A model generated the notes under the pieces. The model saw only the letters and a list, made by a program, of their open reading frames with translations. It did no database searches and was not told the origin of the DNA. This document shows, piece by piece, positions 44,104 through 53,791 of a stretch of 64,000 bases of DNA. This DNA comes from JBHGBM01 sp041946965 (lineage in GTDB: Bacteria; Acidobacteriota; Terriglobia; Bryobacterales; Bryobacteraceae), in contig JBHGBM010000021.1 in NCBI GenBank assembly GCA_041946965.1, forward strand, positions 1-64,000. Direction: 5' to 3'. Each line of letters starts with the position of its first letter. The first letter of the stretch is position 1. The translations under genes and the position numbers were made by a program.

Positions 44104-45303
44104 ATGACAAACACCATATATCTTTGCGCGGTTCTCGCTTTGGGCTCCGCCATCGGCTATGGCCAGACCGCCGCGTCCGGCTCGCCGAATGACCGGCTCT
44201 TCGCCAGGATTTACGGCTCGGTAGCCGCCGCTAACATCGGAAACGCGATGGGCGCGCCGGTGGAAGGCTGGCCCTGGGAAAAAACCGAGAAGACCTACGG
44301 TTTCCTGGACAAATTCGTTGCCGAGGAACCGCCCGCCCGGGCCGACCGCCCCGTGCCGCAGCGCTTCGGCCCAGCCTGGGTCTCCCGCTCTTACCGCCGC
44401 GAGCCCGGCTGGACCGAGGACGGCATGGAGCGCTACAAGCTGCTGGCCTCCGCCATCATCCGCAAGGGTGGGCGCATCAACGTCGAGGACCTCGGGCGTG
44501 AGTGGGTGGAGAAGATCAACCCCGCCAAGTTCGGTTACAACCTCGGCAACCAGGACCAGGTGATCTATAACCTGCTGAAGTCCGGCATGCCGCCGTGGGA
44601 AGTGGGCCGTTATGCCGCCTGGCCGGGCTTTATCGGCACCAGCAAAATGATCCAGCCCATCGGGCTGGTGAATGCCTGCCGCCCGGACATGGCGGCGCGC
44701 GATGCGCTCGACGTGGCCCGCATCAAGGACGCGCAGGGCCTGCCGAACAACTACGCGCTCGAAGTGGCCGCCGCCATCGCCGCCGCCACCGCCGAGGCGC
44801 TGCGGCCGGGCGCCACGGTGGATTCCATCGTCGAGACCGCCCTGGCGCAACTGCCCAACGAGCGCGGGGCGCGCATGGAGGTGCAGACGGTGCTGGGCTG
44901 GGCGCGCAACGCCAAGGACTGGAGGGAGCTGCGCGTGCCGTATGCCAGACGCTACGAGGGCAAACCCGGCTCCAACGCCATCGAGATCCTCGGCGGCGGC
45001 CTGGCCTGCTTCATCATGGCCAAGGGCCAGCCGAAAGAAGCCATCCTCTACGCCGTGAACCTGGGCCGCGACACCGACTGCAAAGCCTACACCGCGGGCG
45101 GCATCGCCGGCGCGCTGCGGGGCATCGAGGCCGTGCCGCGCGAGTGGGTGGACGTAGTGGAAAAGGCCGTACTCACCGATCCGCATACGGTGGACAAGCG
45201 CACCGCGCGCCAGCTCGCCGAGGGCATCTACGCGGCCGCCCTGAACGAGCACCGGCGTGGGAAGACCGCCGGGGCCGAAGTCGACTCGCTGCTGGCGAAA
45301 TAA
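44104..45303 (+). CDS. Exported ADP-ribosylglycohydrolase-family protein, copy 1
   Basis: A 399-residue protein with a signal peptide (about 1-20). The family N-motif is IYGSVAAANIGNAMGAPVEG (a GDAxGxPxE-like loop with Asn for Asp). WTEDGMERYKL replaces the classical TDDT, and GRDTDCKAYTAGGIAGAL replaces DTDT-type metal ligands. ADP-ribosylglycohydrolases remove ADP-ribose with Mg ions in the cytoplasm; export plus changed metal motifs suggest another N-glycosidic substrate. ATG 44104 has AAAGGA ten bases upstream; ATG 44098 is the alternative. It follows the receptor by 35 bases. Confidence 0.87.
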   Translation: MTNTIYLCAVLALGSAIGYGQTAASGSPNDRLFARIYGSVAAANIGNAMGAPVEGWPWEKTEKTYGFLDKFVAEEPPARADRPVPQRFGPAWVSRSYRREPGWTEDGMERYKLLASAIIRKGGRINVEDLGREWVEKINPAKFGYNLGNQDQVIYNLLKSGMPPWEVGRYAAWPGFIGTSKMIQPIGLVNACRPDMAARDALDVARIKDAQGLPNNYALEVAAAIAAATAEALRPGATVDSIVETALAQLPNERGARMEVQTVLGWARNAKDWRELRVPYARRYEGKPGSNAIEILGGGLACFIMAKGQPKEAILYAVNLGRDTDCKAYTAGGIAGALRGIEAVPREWVDVVEKAVLTDPHTVDKRTARQLAEGIYAAALNEHRRGKTAGAEVDSLLAK

Positions 45304-45325
45304 GCCCGCGAACAGGAGAACTGTC

Positions 45326-46516
45326 ATGTGCAATTGGAGATCTGTTCTGGTCCTCGGCTGCGTTTTGACGGCAACCGCCGCGCCGCCGGACGACCGTCTT
45401 TGGGCGCGCATCTACGGCGCGGTGGCCGGCGCGTGCGTGGGCAACGCCATCGGCGAACCCGTCGAGGGCATGACCTGGGCGGCAATCGAGAAGCAATACG
45501 GGTTCCTCGACAAGTTCATCGCCAGGGGCGGCCGGCAGACCGAGCGGACCGTCCCGCAGCGCTACGGCCCGCCCTGGATCTCCAGGGCCTTCCAACGCCA
45601 GCCCGGCTGGACCGAGGACGGTATGGAGCGCTACAAGCTGCTGGCCTCCGCCGTCATCAGGAAGGGCGGCAGGGTCAACATCGACGACCTGGCCCGCGAG
45701 TGGGTGGAGAAGATCAACCCGAACCATTTCGGCTACCACCTCGGCAACCAGGACCAGATCATCTACAACCTGCTCAAGGCGGGCATTCCTCCGCACGAGG
45801 CGGGCCGCTATACGCCGTGGCCCGGCTCCATGGGCACGAGCAAGATGGCCGGCGTCCTGGGGATCGTCAATGCCTGCCGGCCGGATATGGCCGCGCGCGA
45901 TGCTCTCGACGTGTGCCGCATCAAGGACATGCAAGGCGCAGCCAACGACTTCGCGCTGGAGAACGCCGCCGCCATCGCCGCGGCCACCGCCGAGGCGCTG
46001 CGGCCCAACGCGACCGTCGATTCAGTGATTGAGACCGCGCTGGCGCAACTCCCCGACGTGCCTGGCTCCCGCAGAGAGGTGCGGGAATTCCTGCGGCTCG
46101 CGGAAAAAGCCAAGAGCTACAAAGAACTGCGCGTGATCTATGACGACCGCTACAAGACCGTGGCCAGCGTGCGGAACGGCATCACCACCGCCATGGAAAT
46201 CCTCGGCGGCGGGTTGGCCTGCTTCCGCCTGGCCGGCGGCCAGCCGCGCGAGGCCATACTCAACGCCATCAACATCGGCCGCGACACCGACTGCAAGGCC
46301 TACGTCGCCGGCGGGCTGGCCGGCGCGCTGCGCGGCATCGATGCGCTGCCGCCCGAGTGGGTCGCCACGGTGGAGAAGGCCGTGGCTACCGACCCCTACA
46401 CCGTGGATAAGCGCACCGCGCGCCAGCTCGCCGAGGGCCTGCATAAGGCCTTCCTGAACGAGTTGAGCAAGACCAGAACCGCCGTGCAGGAGGCCGACTC
46501 CCTGATGAAACCTTAG
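45326..46516 (+). CDS. Exported ADP-ribosylglycohydrolase-family protein, copy 2
   Basis: A 396-residue paralogue of the upstream protein with the same layout and the same altered motifs: CVGNAIGEPVEG, WTEDGMERYKL and GRDTDCKAYVAGGLAGAL. Signal peptide about 1-18. AGGAG precedes ATG 45326. Only 22 bases separate the two copies. Because both keep the same substitutions, the change is probably functional, not decay. The stop is directly adjacent to the convergent TonB receptor gene. Confidence 0.87.
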   Translation: MCNWRSVLVLGCVLTATAAPPDDRLWARIYGAVAGACVGNAIGEPVEGMTWAAIEKQYGFLDKFIARGGRQTERTVPQRYGPPWISRAFQRQPGWTEDGMERYKLLASAVIRKGGRVNIDDLAREWVEKINPNHFGYHLGNQDQIIYNLLKAGIPPHEAGRYTPWPGSMGTSKMAGVLGIVNACRPDMAARDALDVCRIKDMQGAANDFALENAAAIAAATAEALRPNATVDSVIETALAQLPDVPGSRREVREFLRLAEKAKSYKELRVIYDDRYKTVASVRNGITTAMEILGGGLACFRLAGGQPREAILNAINIGRDTDCKAYVAGGLAGALRGIDALPPEWVATVEKAVATDPYTVDKRTARQLAEGLHKAFLNELSKTRTAVQEADSLMKP

Positions 46517-49500
46517 TCAGAAATTCAGCTTCAGCGCGACCTGCAAGATCCGCGGCTGGTTCAACTGCGACTTGGACACCGTGCCGAAGCTCGAGCCGGC
46601 CGGGTTGGTGTTGGGAGCGCCGAAGCGCGGATGGTTCAACGCGTTGAAGGACTCCAGCCGGAACTGGGCGTTGAGCCTTTCGATCGGGCGGAAGTTCTTC
46701 AGAATGGCGAAGTCCAGGTTGTTCACGCGGCTGCCGCGGATGTGGGCGAACGTGGTGGGCGTGGTGCGCAGGGTGTAGGTCTGCTCCTTCGGAATGATTC
46801 CGAAATTCGCCGTCTTGAACCACTTGTCCAGCGTCCGCGAAGTGCGCGCGATGGTGGCGTCCTGCCCGTTCCACGTCAGGTTGGTTCCGAAACTCACGGG
46901 CTTGCCGCTTTGAAGGTTGTAATTCCCCGCCATCTCCCATCCGCCGATGACGGCGTTTACAAACCGGTTGGCATCCGTCAGCAGGCGCCTGCCCCGGCCC
47001 ACCGGGATCACGTACGACCCCGCCAGCGAGAAGTGGTGCGGCCGGTCCTCGGCATTGAGCGCATGCTCCACCTGGTAGGCGATGGAGTTGAGATAGCTGG
47101 AGTCGTCAAACTGCTTGGAGAGCGTATAGGACGCCAGCAGCGAGAGCGTTTCCGAAAAGCGCTTCTCGATCTTGAACTGGAAGGAGTTGTAAGTGGACCT
47201 GCCGCTGTCCACGCCGCCGCGGCTGAAACCGGAGAACTGCGGATACGGCAGCAGCAGGCTCGAGATCGCGATGGTACTGCCCGTGCCCAGCCCGGTGCCG
47301 GCGAACTGCGGCAGGCCGTAGAACGGGCTTGCCACGCGGTCCTCAAGCCGGAACGGCTGCGCGAGCAGCCGCCCGGAGGCGTCATAGCGCGCCTTGCCCA
47401 GTTCCAGCCAGCTCGCCAGCGGGACCTGGTTGGCGGGAACGCTCATGCCCAGCCGCTTGCTCTTGTTGTAGGCGTACCCGGCCTCCAACAGCAGTCCGCC
47501 GGAGAGTTCCCGCTGCACGTGAAACGACCACTGCACGGAAAACGGCAGCCTGCGGTTGGCTTCGTCCCAGCGCGGGGCCTGCCCCAGGCTGGTCTCGAGA
47601 CCGCGCGAGGCGCCCGCCGCCGCCAGCAGGCCCGCGGGGAACGGGCTGTTCAAACTGCCGGCCGGCGTGCGTCCCCCGTCGTTCGAGGAGACGTAAGGGG
47701 TGTCGATGCTGAAACCGTTTTGCCCGCCGGTGCCGGTGGTCCGCATGGTGAAGATGCCGAAGCCGCTGCGGATGGCCGTCTTGGGCGTCAGCCGGTAGGC
47801 CATGCCCACGCGCGGCTGCCAGGCGCGGTAATCGGTGGCGAAAATCCGGGAAGGCTGCCCGCCGGCACCGGCGAACAACTGGCCGCCGCGCACGCGGAAC
47901 GCGCCGGCGGGCAATTCCGGTATGGGACTCTTCGCGTAATTGGCCAGCACCGCCGCTTCTACGGGGCTTGGCGTCACCGTGTCGAAGCCGCGGTTGGCGC
48001 GGTTGAAGCGCTCGCGGAAGGGCGATTCGAAATCCCAGCGCAGTCCCAGGCTGAGGGTCAGCTTGGGCGAGACGCGCCAGTCGTCCTGCGCGTAAAACGC
48101 CGTGTAGCGCTGGCTGTACATGCCGCTGGCATTCACGCTGACCGAACCCGAGGAAGGAAAGCCGAGCAGGAACGAAGCGTCCGCCGAGCCGCTGATGCCG
48201 TCGCTGCGCTGGTAGTCGCGCTGCGTGAAGCCGGTCGAAAACGAATAGCTTCCGGCGCCCGCCCCGGAGCTGAACGACGCCGTCTGCAACACCATGAACT
48301 GGGCGCCGATATTGAGGGTGTGCCCGCCCTTCACGTGCGTCACGGCGCCCGTCAGGCTGTGGTTGTTGGTGATCGTGTAGCTGGAGGGCGTGCCGCCCAG
48401 TCCGCCCGCGATCGAAAACGACGGGAAGGCCTTCACCGGCAGCATCGAGACCACCGCGGGCGAGAAGCCGAGCAACGCCGGGTCGAAGCCGAAGCCGTCG
48501 GAAACGCTCGGGCTCTCCCAGCGCGTCAGACCGTAACGCACGTTCAGCACCGTGCTGGGATTGAACACGAACACGTCGTCCAGCCCGGCACCGCGATTGA
48601 CGCGCGTGGCCAGCGAGCCCGTCGCGGGATTCTTAAAGACGTTGCCGATCGACTCTTCCCAGTGGTTCCAGCGCAGCGTGGCGAAGACCTTGTGCCGCGG
48701 GCTGAACTGGTGGTCCAGGCGCGTCACCGCGGAATCGATGGTATCCACCGCCGGCGTGTTGGGCACGAAGTTGTTCACCCCGGTGGCCAGCGCCGGATCC
48801 TCGGCGAGGTTGGGCTGCGCCACGAAGGAATACACCTTCTGCGAGATGGGGTTGATGCGCGAGGCGGGAATGCGGTTGCCCGGAAACGCCTGACGCGCGC
48901 CGGTGGCCGGGTCCGTGGTGAGCGGGTCATAAATCGTCAGCGGCACCCTCCGCCCGCCGGAGATCGCGGTGGACGTCGAGAAATCGCCGTTGCGCTGGTC
49001 CGCCGTGGGCACGGAGCGGATGCTGAACCGCGGCTCCGTATCCAGCATGCCTTCGTAATTGAAGAAGAAGAACGTGCGGTCGCGCCCCTTGTAAACCTTG
49101 GGAATATTGATGGGCCCGCCCAACTGCCCGCCCCACATGTTGAAATGCCACAGGTCCTTGGCGCGCCCGGTCAGGTTGGATTGGAATGTGTTCACGCCCA
49201 TCGAGGAATTGCGGTGGAAATGGTAAACGCCGCCGTGATACTCGTTCGTGCCCGCGCGCGTGGTGACGTTGATGGTGGCCCCGCCCTGGCGGCCATATTG
49301 AGCGTCATAGGCGTTGGCCACCACCTTGAATTCCTGAATGGCGTCCGCCGAAGGGATGTAGGCCACACGCGTGGTGGTCTCATTCGGCGAGCCGTCGATA
49401 AGAAACTCGTTCGAGGCATCGCCCACGCCGCCGTTCACGCGCAGCCCCGAGGAGGTCCCGTTGGCCGCCGGGTTGGGCAGCGTGCCGTCCATGTCGCGCA

Positions 49501-49975
49501 CGATCACACCGGGCGAAAGCCCCGCCAGCAGGTACGGAATGCGCGTGATGCTGGGCGTGCGAGTGACGGTGGTGTTGGAGATCACGGTGCCGCCCACCGC
49601 CGCGGTCGTGTCGATGAGCGGAGCCTGCTCCCTCACTTCGACGCGTTCGGTGGCGCCGCCGACCTCCAGCGCGATGTCGAGCGTCAGACGGTCGGATACC
49701 TGCAACGTGACGCCCTGCCGCACCGCGGTCTTGAACCCGCGCGCCTCCACCCGCACCTCGTAAGGACCCGGGATGAGGTACGGGATGCTGTATACGCCCT
49801 GGTCGTTGGTCTGGGTCTGCGAGGACACCCGCGTGGAGGTGTTCGCTACCGTGACTTGCGCGCCCGCTACCACCGCGCCGCTCGGATCCGTGACGCGGCC
49901 GGAGATGGATGCGCGGAAATCCTGTGCGCCCAGCGTTGCCGCCAGCAGCAGCAACACCGCGATCGGTCTGGACAT
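46517..49975 (-). CDS. TonB-dependent receptor with carboxypeptidase-regulatory domain
   Basis: A 1152-residue outer-membrane receptor: signal peptide, regulatory domain (ISGRVTDPSGAVVAGAQVTV), plug with YDAQYGRQGGATINVTTRAG, a long beta-barrel, and C-terminal VALKLNF. ATG 49975 is preceded by GGGAGG. The frame is open further upstream to 50167 into the nitrilase gene, but those codons belong to the other frame. It is the last gene of the GH127-GH51-nitrilase-TonB operon, pointing to arabinose-containing substrates. Confidence 0.95.
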   Translation of the reverse strand: MSRPIAVLLLLAATLGAQDFRASISGRVTDPSGAVVAGAQVTVANTSTRVSSQTQTNDQGVYSIPYLIPGPYEVRVEARGFKTAVRQGVTLQVSDRLTLDIALEVGGATERVEVREQAPLIDTTAAVGGTVISNTTVTRTPSITRIPYLLAGLSPGVIVRDMDGTLPNPAANGTSSGLRVNGGVGDASNEFLIDGSPNETTTRVAYIPSADAIQEFKVVANAYDAQYGRQGGATINVTTRAGTNEYHGGVYHFHRNSSMGVNTFQSNLTGRAKDLWHFNMWGGQLGGPINIPKVYKGRDRTFFFFNYEGMLDTEPRFSIRSVPTADQRNGDFSTSTAISGGRRVPLTIYDPLTTDPATGARQAFPGNRIPASRINPISQKVYSFVAQPNLAEDPALATGVNNFVPNTPAVDTIDSAVTRLDHQFSPRHKVFATLRWNHWEESIGNVFKNPATGSLATRVNRGAGLDDVFVFNPSTVLNVRYGLTRWESPSVSDGFGFDPALLGFSPAVVSMLPVKAFPSFSIAGGLGGTPSSYTITNNHSLTGAVTHVKGGHTLNIGAQFMVLQTASFSSGAGAGSYSFSTGFTQRDYQRSDGISGSADASFLLGFPSSGSVSVNASGMYSQRYTAFYAQDDWRVSPKLTLSLGLRWDFESPFRERFNRANRGFDTVTPSPVEAAVLANYAKSPIPELPAGAFRVRGGQLFAGAGGQPSRIFATDYRAWQPRVGMAYRLTPKTAIRSGFGIFTMRTTGTGGQNGFSIDTPYVSSNDGGRTPAGSLNSPFPAGLLAAAGASRGLETSLGQAPRWDEANRRLPFSVQWSFHVQRELSGGLLLEAGYAYNKSKRLGMSVPANQVPLASWLELGKARYDASGRLLAQPFRLEDRVASPFYGLPQFAGTGLGTGSTIAISSLLLPYPQFSGFSRGGVDSGRSTYNSFQFKIEKRFSETLSLLASYTLSKQFDDSSYLNSIAYQVEHALNAEDRPHHFSLAGSYVIPVGRGRRLLTDANRFVNAVIGGWEMAGNYNLQSGKPVSFGTNLTWNGQDATIARTSRTLDKWFKTANFGIIPKEQTYTLRTTPTTFAHIRGSRVNNLDFAILKNFRPIERLNAQFRLESFNALNHPRFGAPNTNPAGSSFGTVSKSQLNQPRILQVALKLNF

Positions 49976-49986
49976 GACGATCCTCC

Positions 49987-51624
49987 CTATCCTGTAATCG
50001 CCCCGTAAATCTCCGGACGCCGGAACCGTATCGGGGCCCGTTCCGGCCCGCCGCTCAACTGCACCTTTGCCGTGACAATCTGCTCGCCTTCGCCCGTGTT
50101 CTGCGCGGCGATGTTCCCCCGCGGATCGACGATCAGGCAGCGCTTGGGATGCACAAACGCCACCCATAGGCCGTTTTCGTAGGCGCGTGTTCGCATCATG
50201 ATGTCATTGGTCTCGCCGTAGCCGCCCCACGCGGGGAGCAGGATGAATTGCGCGCCCTTCACCGCCAGGATGCGCGAGGTTTCGATGAGCTGCCGGTCCA
50301 TGCAGATCAGCGCGCCCCAGCGCCCCAGCGGCGTGTCCACCACCGGGAACTCAGCGCCCTTGGTGTTGTAGGGTTCGTCGCCCGCGGTGTGCGTCTTCGA
50401 GTACCGCAAGCTCAGCGCGCCCTCGGGCGAAAACAGCGCCACGGTGTTGAACATCTCCCCGCCGCGCCGCTCCGCAAACCCGGCGGCGAGCCACACCTTC
50501 AGCTCCGCGGCCAGCGCCCGCACGCGGCCCATCAGCTTGCCGTCAATCGTCTCCCCCACCGCGAAGTACTTTTCGCGGCTGCCAAACGGTTTGTAGGCTT
50601 TGTCGTTCGCCACGTAGCCGTCCAGAAAACTTTCCGGAGTGATGATGACCTGCGCGCCCCTGCCCGCCGCCTCGCGCGCGAAACGCTCCAGCTTGCCGAA
50701 GTTGGCCTCCTTGTCCCAGCGCTCCGGCATCATTTGCAGCCCGGCCGCGGTGAACTCGGCGGTGCGCTCGCGCGGGACAGCTTTGCCGAGCAGCTCGCCG
50801 TAAAGCCCCCGCCTGCGGTTGCGGATCGGCCCCTGCCCCACGCTCCCCAGCGTGATACGCGCCGTGATCACCTGGTCGGAGCCGGCCGGCTCATCCTCGG
50901 CCGCGATCCGCCCGCGCGGATCGACGATCAGGCACCGCTTGGGATGCACGAATGCCAGCCACACGCCGTTCTCGTAGGCGCGGGTGCGCATCATGAGGTC
51001 GTTCATCCCTCCGTAGCCGCCGTAGGAGGGCACCAGCACCACCTGCGCCCCGCGCAGGGCCAGGATACGCGCCGTCTCCGGCAACTGCCGGTCGAGGCAG
51101 ATCAGCGTGCCCCACCGCCCCAGCGGCGTATCAATCACGGTGAACGTGTCGCCTTCCGTGTTGAACGGCTCCGCCGGTCCGCCGCAGTGGGTTTTCGAGT
51201 AGCGGCCCGCCAGCGCCCCGTCCGGCCCGAAGATCGCGATCGAATTGTAGACTTTCCCGCCGCGCGCCTCGGGATAGCCCGCCAGCAAGTGCAATTTCAG
51301 TTCACGCGCCAGCGCGCCGGTGCGGTTCAGATACGAGCCGTTCTCCGCGATCGCGAAGTACTTCTCGCGCGTCAGCCGACCCGCCTGAAGTTCCTTGCTG
51401 GTTCCGATGTAGCCGTCCAGGAAACTCTCCGGCGTGACCACCAGTTGCGCCCCGCGGGCCGCAGCCTCGCGGGCGCCCCGCTCAAGCTTGCGAAAGTTCG
51501 CTTCCCTGTCCCACGGCTCCGGCATGAAGCGCAGGCCGGCAATCGTGAACGCGGTTTCGACGCCGCGAGCGCACACGCCCGCGCCCGCCGCCAGCAGGGT
51601 CCTTCTGGCAATTGAGTGACTCAC
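49987..51624 (-). CDS. Tat-exported double-domain carbon-nitrogen hydrolase (nitrilase superfamily)
   Basis: A 545-residue protein with a Tat-like start (ARRTLLAAGAG) and two tandem nitrilase-superfamily domains (about 25-275 and 290-540). Both keep the Glu-Lys-Cys triad: E66, K144, C177 and E331, K410, C441, in TPESF, YSKTH and LICLDRQ / LICMDRQ. Members cleave C-N bonds of nitriles or amides. A fused pair with both triads intact is unusual, and the substrate is unknown. It sits between GH51 and the TonB receptor on the same strand. Confidence 0.88.
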   Translation of the reverse strand: MSHSIARRTLLAAGAGVCARGVETAFTIAGLRFMPEPWDREANFRKLERGAREAAARGAQLVVTPESFLDGYIGTSKELQAGRLTREKYFAIAENGSYLNRTGALARELKLHLLAGYPEARGGKVYNSIAIFGPDGALAGRYSKTHCGGPAEPFNTEGDTFTVIDTPLGRWGTLICLDRQLPETARILALRGAQVVLVPSYGGYGGMNDLMMRTRAYENGVWLAFVHPKRCLIVDPRGRIAAEDEPAGSDQVITARITLGSVGQGPIRNRRRGLYGELLGKAVPRERTAEFTAAGLQMMPERWDKEANFGKLERFAREAAGRGAQVIITPESFLDGYVANDKAYKPFGSREKYFAVGETIDGKLMGRVRALAAELKVWLAAGFAERRGGEMFNTVALFSPEGALSLRYSKTHTAGDEPYNTKGAEFPVVDTPLGRWGALICMDRQLIETSRILAVKGAQFILLPAWGGYGETNDIMMRTRAYENGLWVAFVHPKRCLIVDPRGNIAAQNTGEGEQIVTAKVQLSGGPERAPIRFRRPEIYGAITG

Positions 51625-51687
51625 TGAGATGACAGTATACGCCAGGCGTCAACAGATTCCGTGGCCGCGAGGGAGTGGGGCGGCGAA

Positions 51688-53790
51688 TCACTCCAGAACG
51701 ATTTCGGTGAAAGACCACGGTCCAACCGCAATGCGGTATTCACCCTGGACCTTGGAAGCAGAACGCGATCTGCGCGGCTCTTTCTCTTCCCCGCTTGCGG
51801 CCGAGAGCGATTCCACCTCAGCCCGCCGAAATCCGCGGCCGAGCGCCGCGAGGTTGAACGCCGCCTCGCGTCGCTCGTCTGTGCGGTTCAGTACATATAA
51901 CACCAGCCGCTTGCGCTCCATGTCCCACGCGGCCTGCGCCTGAAACCGGTCCGCGACTTTCGCCTCGTACCCCTCGATGCGCAGCGGCCACGCGGCCGGA
52001 CTGCGCGCCACCGCCGCCATCGCCATGCCGCAGGCGGTCAGGTACGCGCGCTCCTTCGGCGTCTCGATGGCGCTCTGGGCATGCGTGTTCGAAAGATTAT
52101 TGAAGTTGACCCAGGCCACTTCGCCGCCGCGCCGCTGCCAGGACATCATGTTGGCCAGCACCAGCAGGCCGGTACGCCAGCGGGCCATGCGGTCCCACAG
52201 AGCCGCGCGCGTGATCCCCACAACGGCGTTATCGGCGCGCTGCTTTTCCACCGTCTCGCGAGGCAGCCACTCGGTGTTGGCGTAGAAAAGGTCGCGCCCG
52301 CTGCGACGGTTGTACTCCCGCATGATCGCCAGGATCCCGTCGAGCCCTTCCTCGGAATCCGTGCGGTCGGCCAGAAAGTCGACATCGCGCCCGGCGGCTT
52401 CGAGCAGCGCCGCCACGCGCGGCCGGAAACGCCCGTACGTGACCAGGCCGATCTTGATCGTGGGGTCCACGGCCTTCATGGCGCGGGCGTACTGCACCGC
52501 CGCCCTGCCGTACTCCTCCACCGTGAACCAGCGGTAGGCTTCGTTGTCCAACTCCCAATACTTCACGCCCCACGGCGCGCTGAAACCGTTGCGCGCCCGC
52601 AGGTCCGCCATGGCGTGCGAGCCCGCGGGCCGATTGCAGTATGCCACCCAATCGGCGGCATCGCGCGCGCCCTTGGCGGTGTCGGTGAAGCGCGACATGT
52701 CGAAGGAATGCGTGCTGTTGGCCGGCGGCCGGTTGGGCGTGCTCAGCAGGTAATCCTTTTTCGCCGGGTGGTACAGATTCACTGCGAACATCATCTGGGC
52801 GCCCACGCGTTTGCACATCGAGGCGAACTCGTCCGTGCCCATGTCGTTGTAGTTCATGCCGCCCCAGAAGTAGGAGGCCTCCGGCTTGCGGCGCGCCAGC
52901 GGTCCCACGCCGTTGCGCCAATCGTAGAACGACGCGAAGCAGCCGCCGGGAAAGCGGAACAGCCCGGGCTTCAGCTCTTCGATCACGCGCACCACGTCCT
53001 CGCGCCAGCCGCGAAACGCGCGGCCGGGCTGGAGCGAGAAAGCGTCCGCCACAATCGATGCGCCCGGCGGGATCCAAAGGCTGAACGTCGCGTAACCCTC
53101 GAAATCCTGGTTGCGGAACTGCGCCATCGCGGGCGACCACTCCGTCCCGATCCCCCGCAGCGGCATGGTGAGGATGGGCCGGTCCCAGCGGCCGCGCGGA
53201 TAGAAACGGATCTCCGCAGCCACGGGCTTGGCTTCGCTGCGCAGCAGGCCGCTAAACCGGTAAGTCTCGCCCTTGCGCAGGTACTTGCCCTCCTGCGCCA
53301 GCGCCCCCCATTGGGCGGGATCCTCGTTGATCAACCGCACCGCCTGCACGCCGTGGGTGGTTTCGGGCACCGGCTCGAGCCGCACGTTGCGCACCGGCGA
53401 GCGCAGGATGAAAAACGTGGAGTCCTGGTCGATGTGGAACGGCCCTTCGCCGCCCGGCGCGGCGAACCAACTGTTGTGCTCGTAGCCGGAGTGATACCAA
53501 CTCATGCGCCGCCAGTCGGTTTCGTAGCCCTGGGAATGGTCGCGCTCATCGCGCCACAGCCCGAACCACGTGAAGCTGTTTTCGCGGTAAGGCATGTAGG
53601 GCTCGAACGACCGGTTGAAAAGCATCTCCGCCATCATCGGCTCGATCTGAAACCCGTAGCCGATCTCGACGAAGTGGCCCGCCAGCAAGCGGCTGACGGG
53701 CTTGGCGGCGAACTCCTCGGCCGTCACGCGAAAGCGCGCCTGGCCCGCCACGAGCACGGGCAGCGCGAGCAGCGGAAGAAGGCGCCGCAT
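51688..53790 (-). CDS. Alpha-L-arabinofuranosidase-like protein, GH51-type
   Basis: A 700-residue exported protein. The catalytic barrel has FRFPGGCFASFYDWRNGVGP, acid/base E417 in KYWELDNEAY, and a nucleophile candidate E507 in FYANTEW. An N-terminal beta-rich region (about 120-270) carries a carbohydrate-binding-like fold, as in GH51. It would release alpha-L-arabinofuranose from arabinan or arabinoxylan. It starts one base after the GH127 stop. Confidence 0.87.
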   Translation of the reverse strand: MRRLLPLLALPVLVAGQARFRVTAEEFAAKPVSRLLAGHFVEIGYGFQIEPMMAEMLFNRSFEPYMPYRENSFTWFGLWRDERDHSQGYETDWRRMSWYHSGYEHNSWFAAPGGEGPFHIDQDSTFFILRSPVRNVRLEPVPETTHGVQAVRLINEDPAQWGALAQEGKYLRKGETYRFSGLLRSEAKPVAAEIRFYPRGRWDRPILTMPLRGIGTEWSPAMAQFRNQDFEGYATFSLWIPPGASIVADAFSLQPGRAFRGWREDVVRVIEELKPGLFRFPGGCFASFYDWRNGVGPLARRKPEASYFWGGMNYNDMGTDEFASMCKRVGAQMMFAVNLYHPAKKDYLLSTPNRPPANSTHSFDMSRFTDTAKGARDAADWVAYCNRPAGSHAMADLRARNGFSAPWGVKYWELDNEAYRWFTVEEYGRAAVQYARAMKAVDPTIKIGLVTYGRFRPRVAALLEAAGRDVDFLADRTDSEEGLDGILAIMREYNRRSGRDLFYANTEWLPRETVEKQRADNAVVGITRAALWDRMARWRTGLLVLANMMSWQRRGGEVAWVNFNNLSNTHAQSAIETPKERAYLTACGMAMAAVARSPAAWPLRIEGYEAKVADRFQAQAAWDMERKRLVLYVLNRTDERREAAFNLAALGRGFRRAEVESLSAASGEEKEPRRSRSASKVQGEYRIAVGPWSFTEIVLE

Positions 53791-53791
53791 C

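Noticed and set aside
46631..50008. A 1125-codon open frame on the plus strand antisense to the TonB receptor gene
   Set aside because: It mirrors the receptor coding strand, has Arg/His/Gly-rich, low-quality sequence and no start signal; typical of GC-rich antisense frames.
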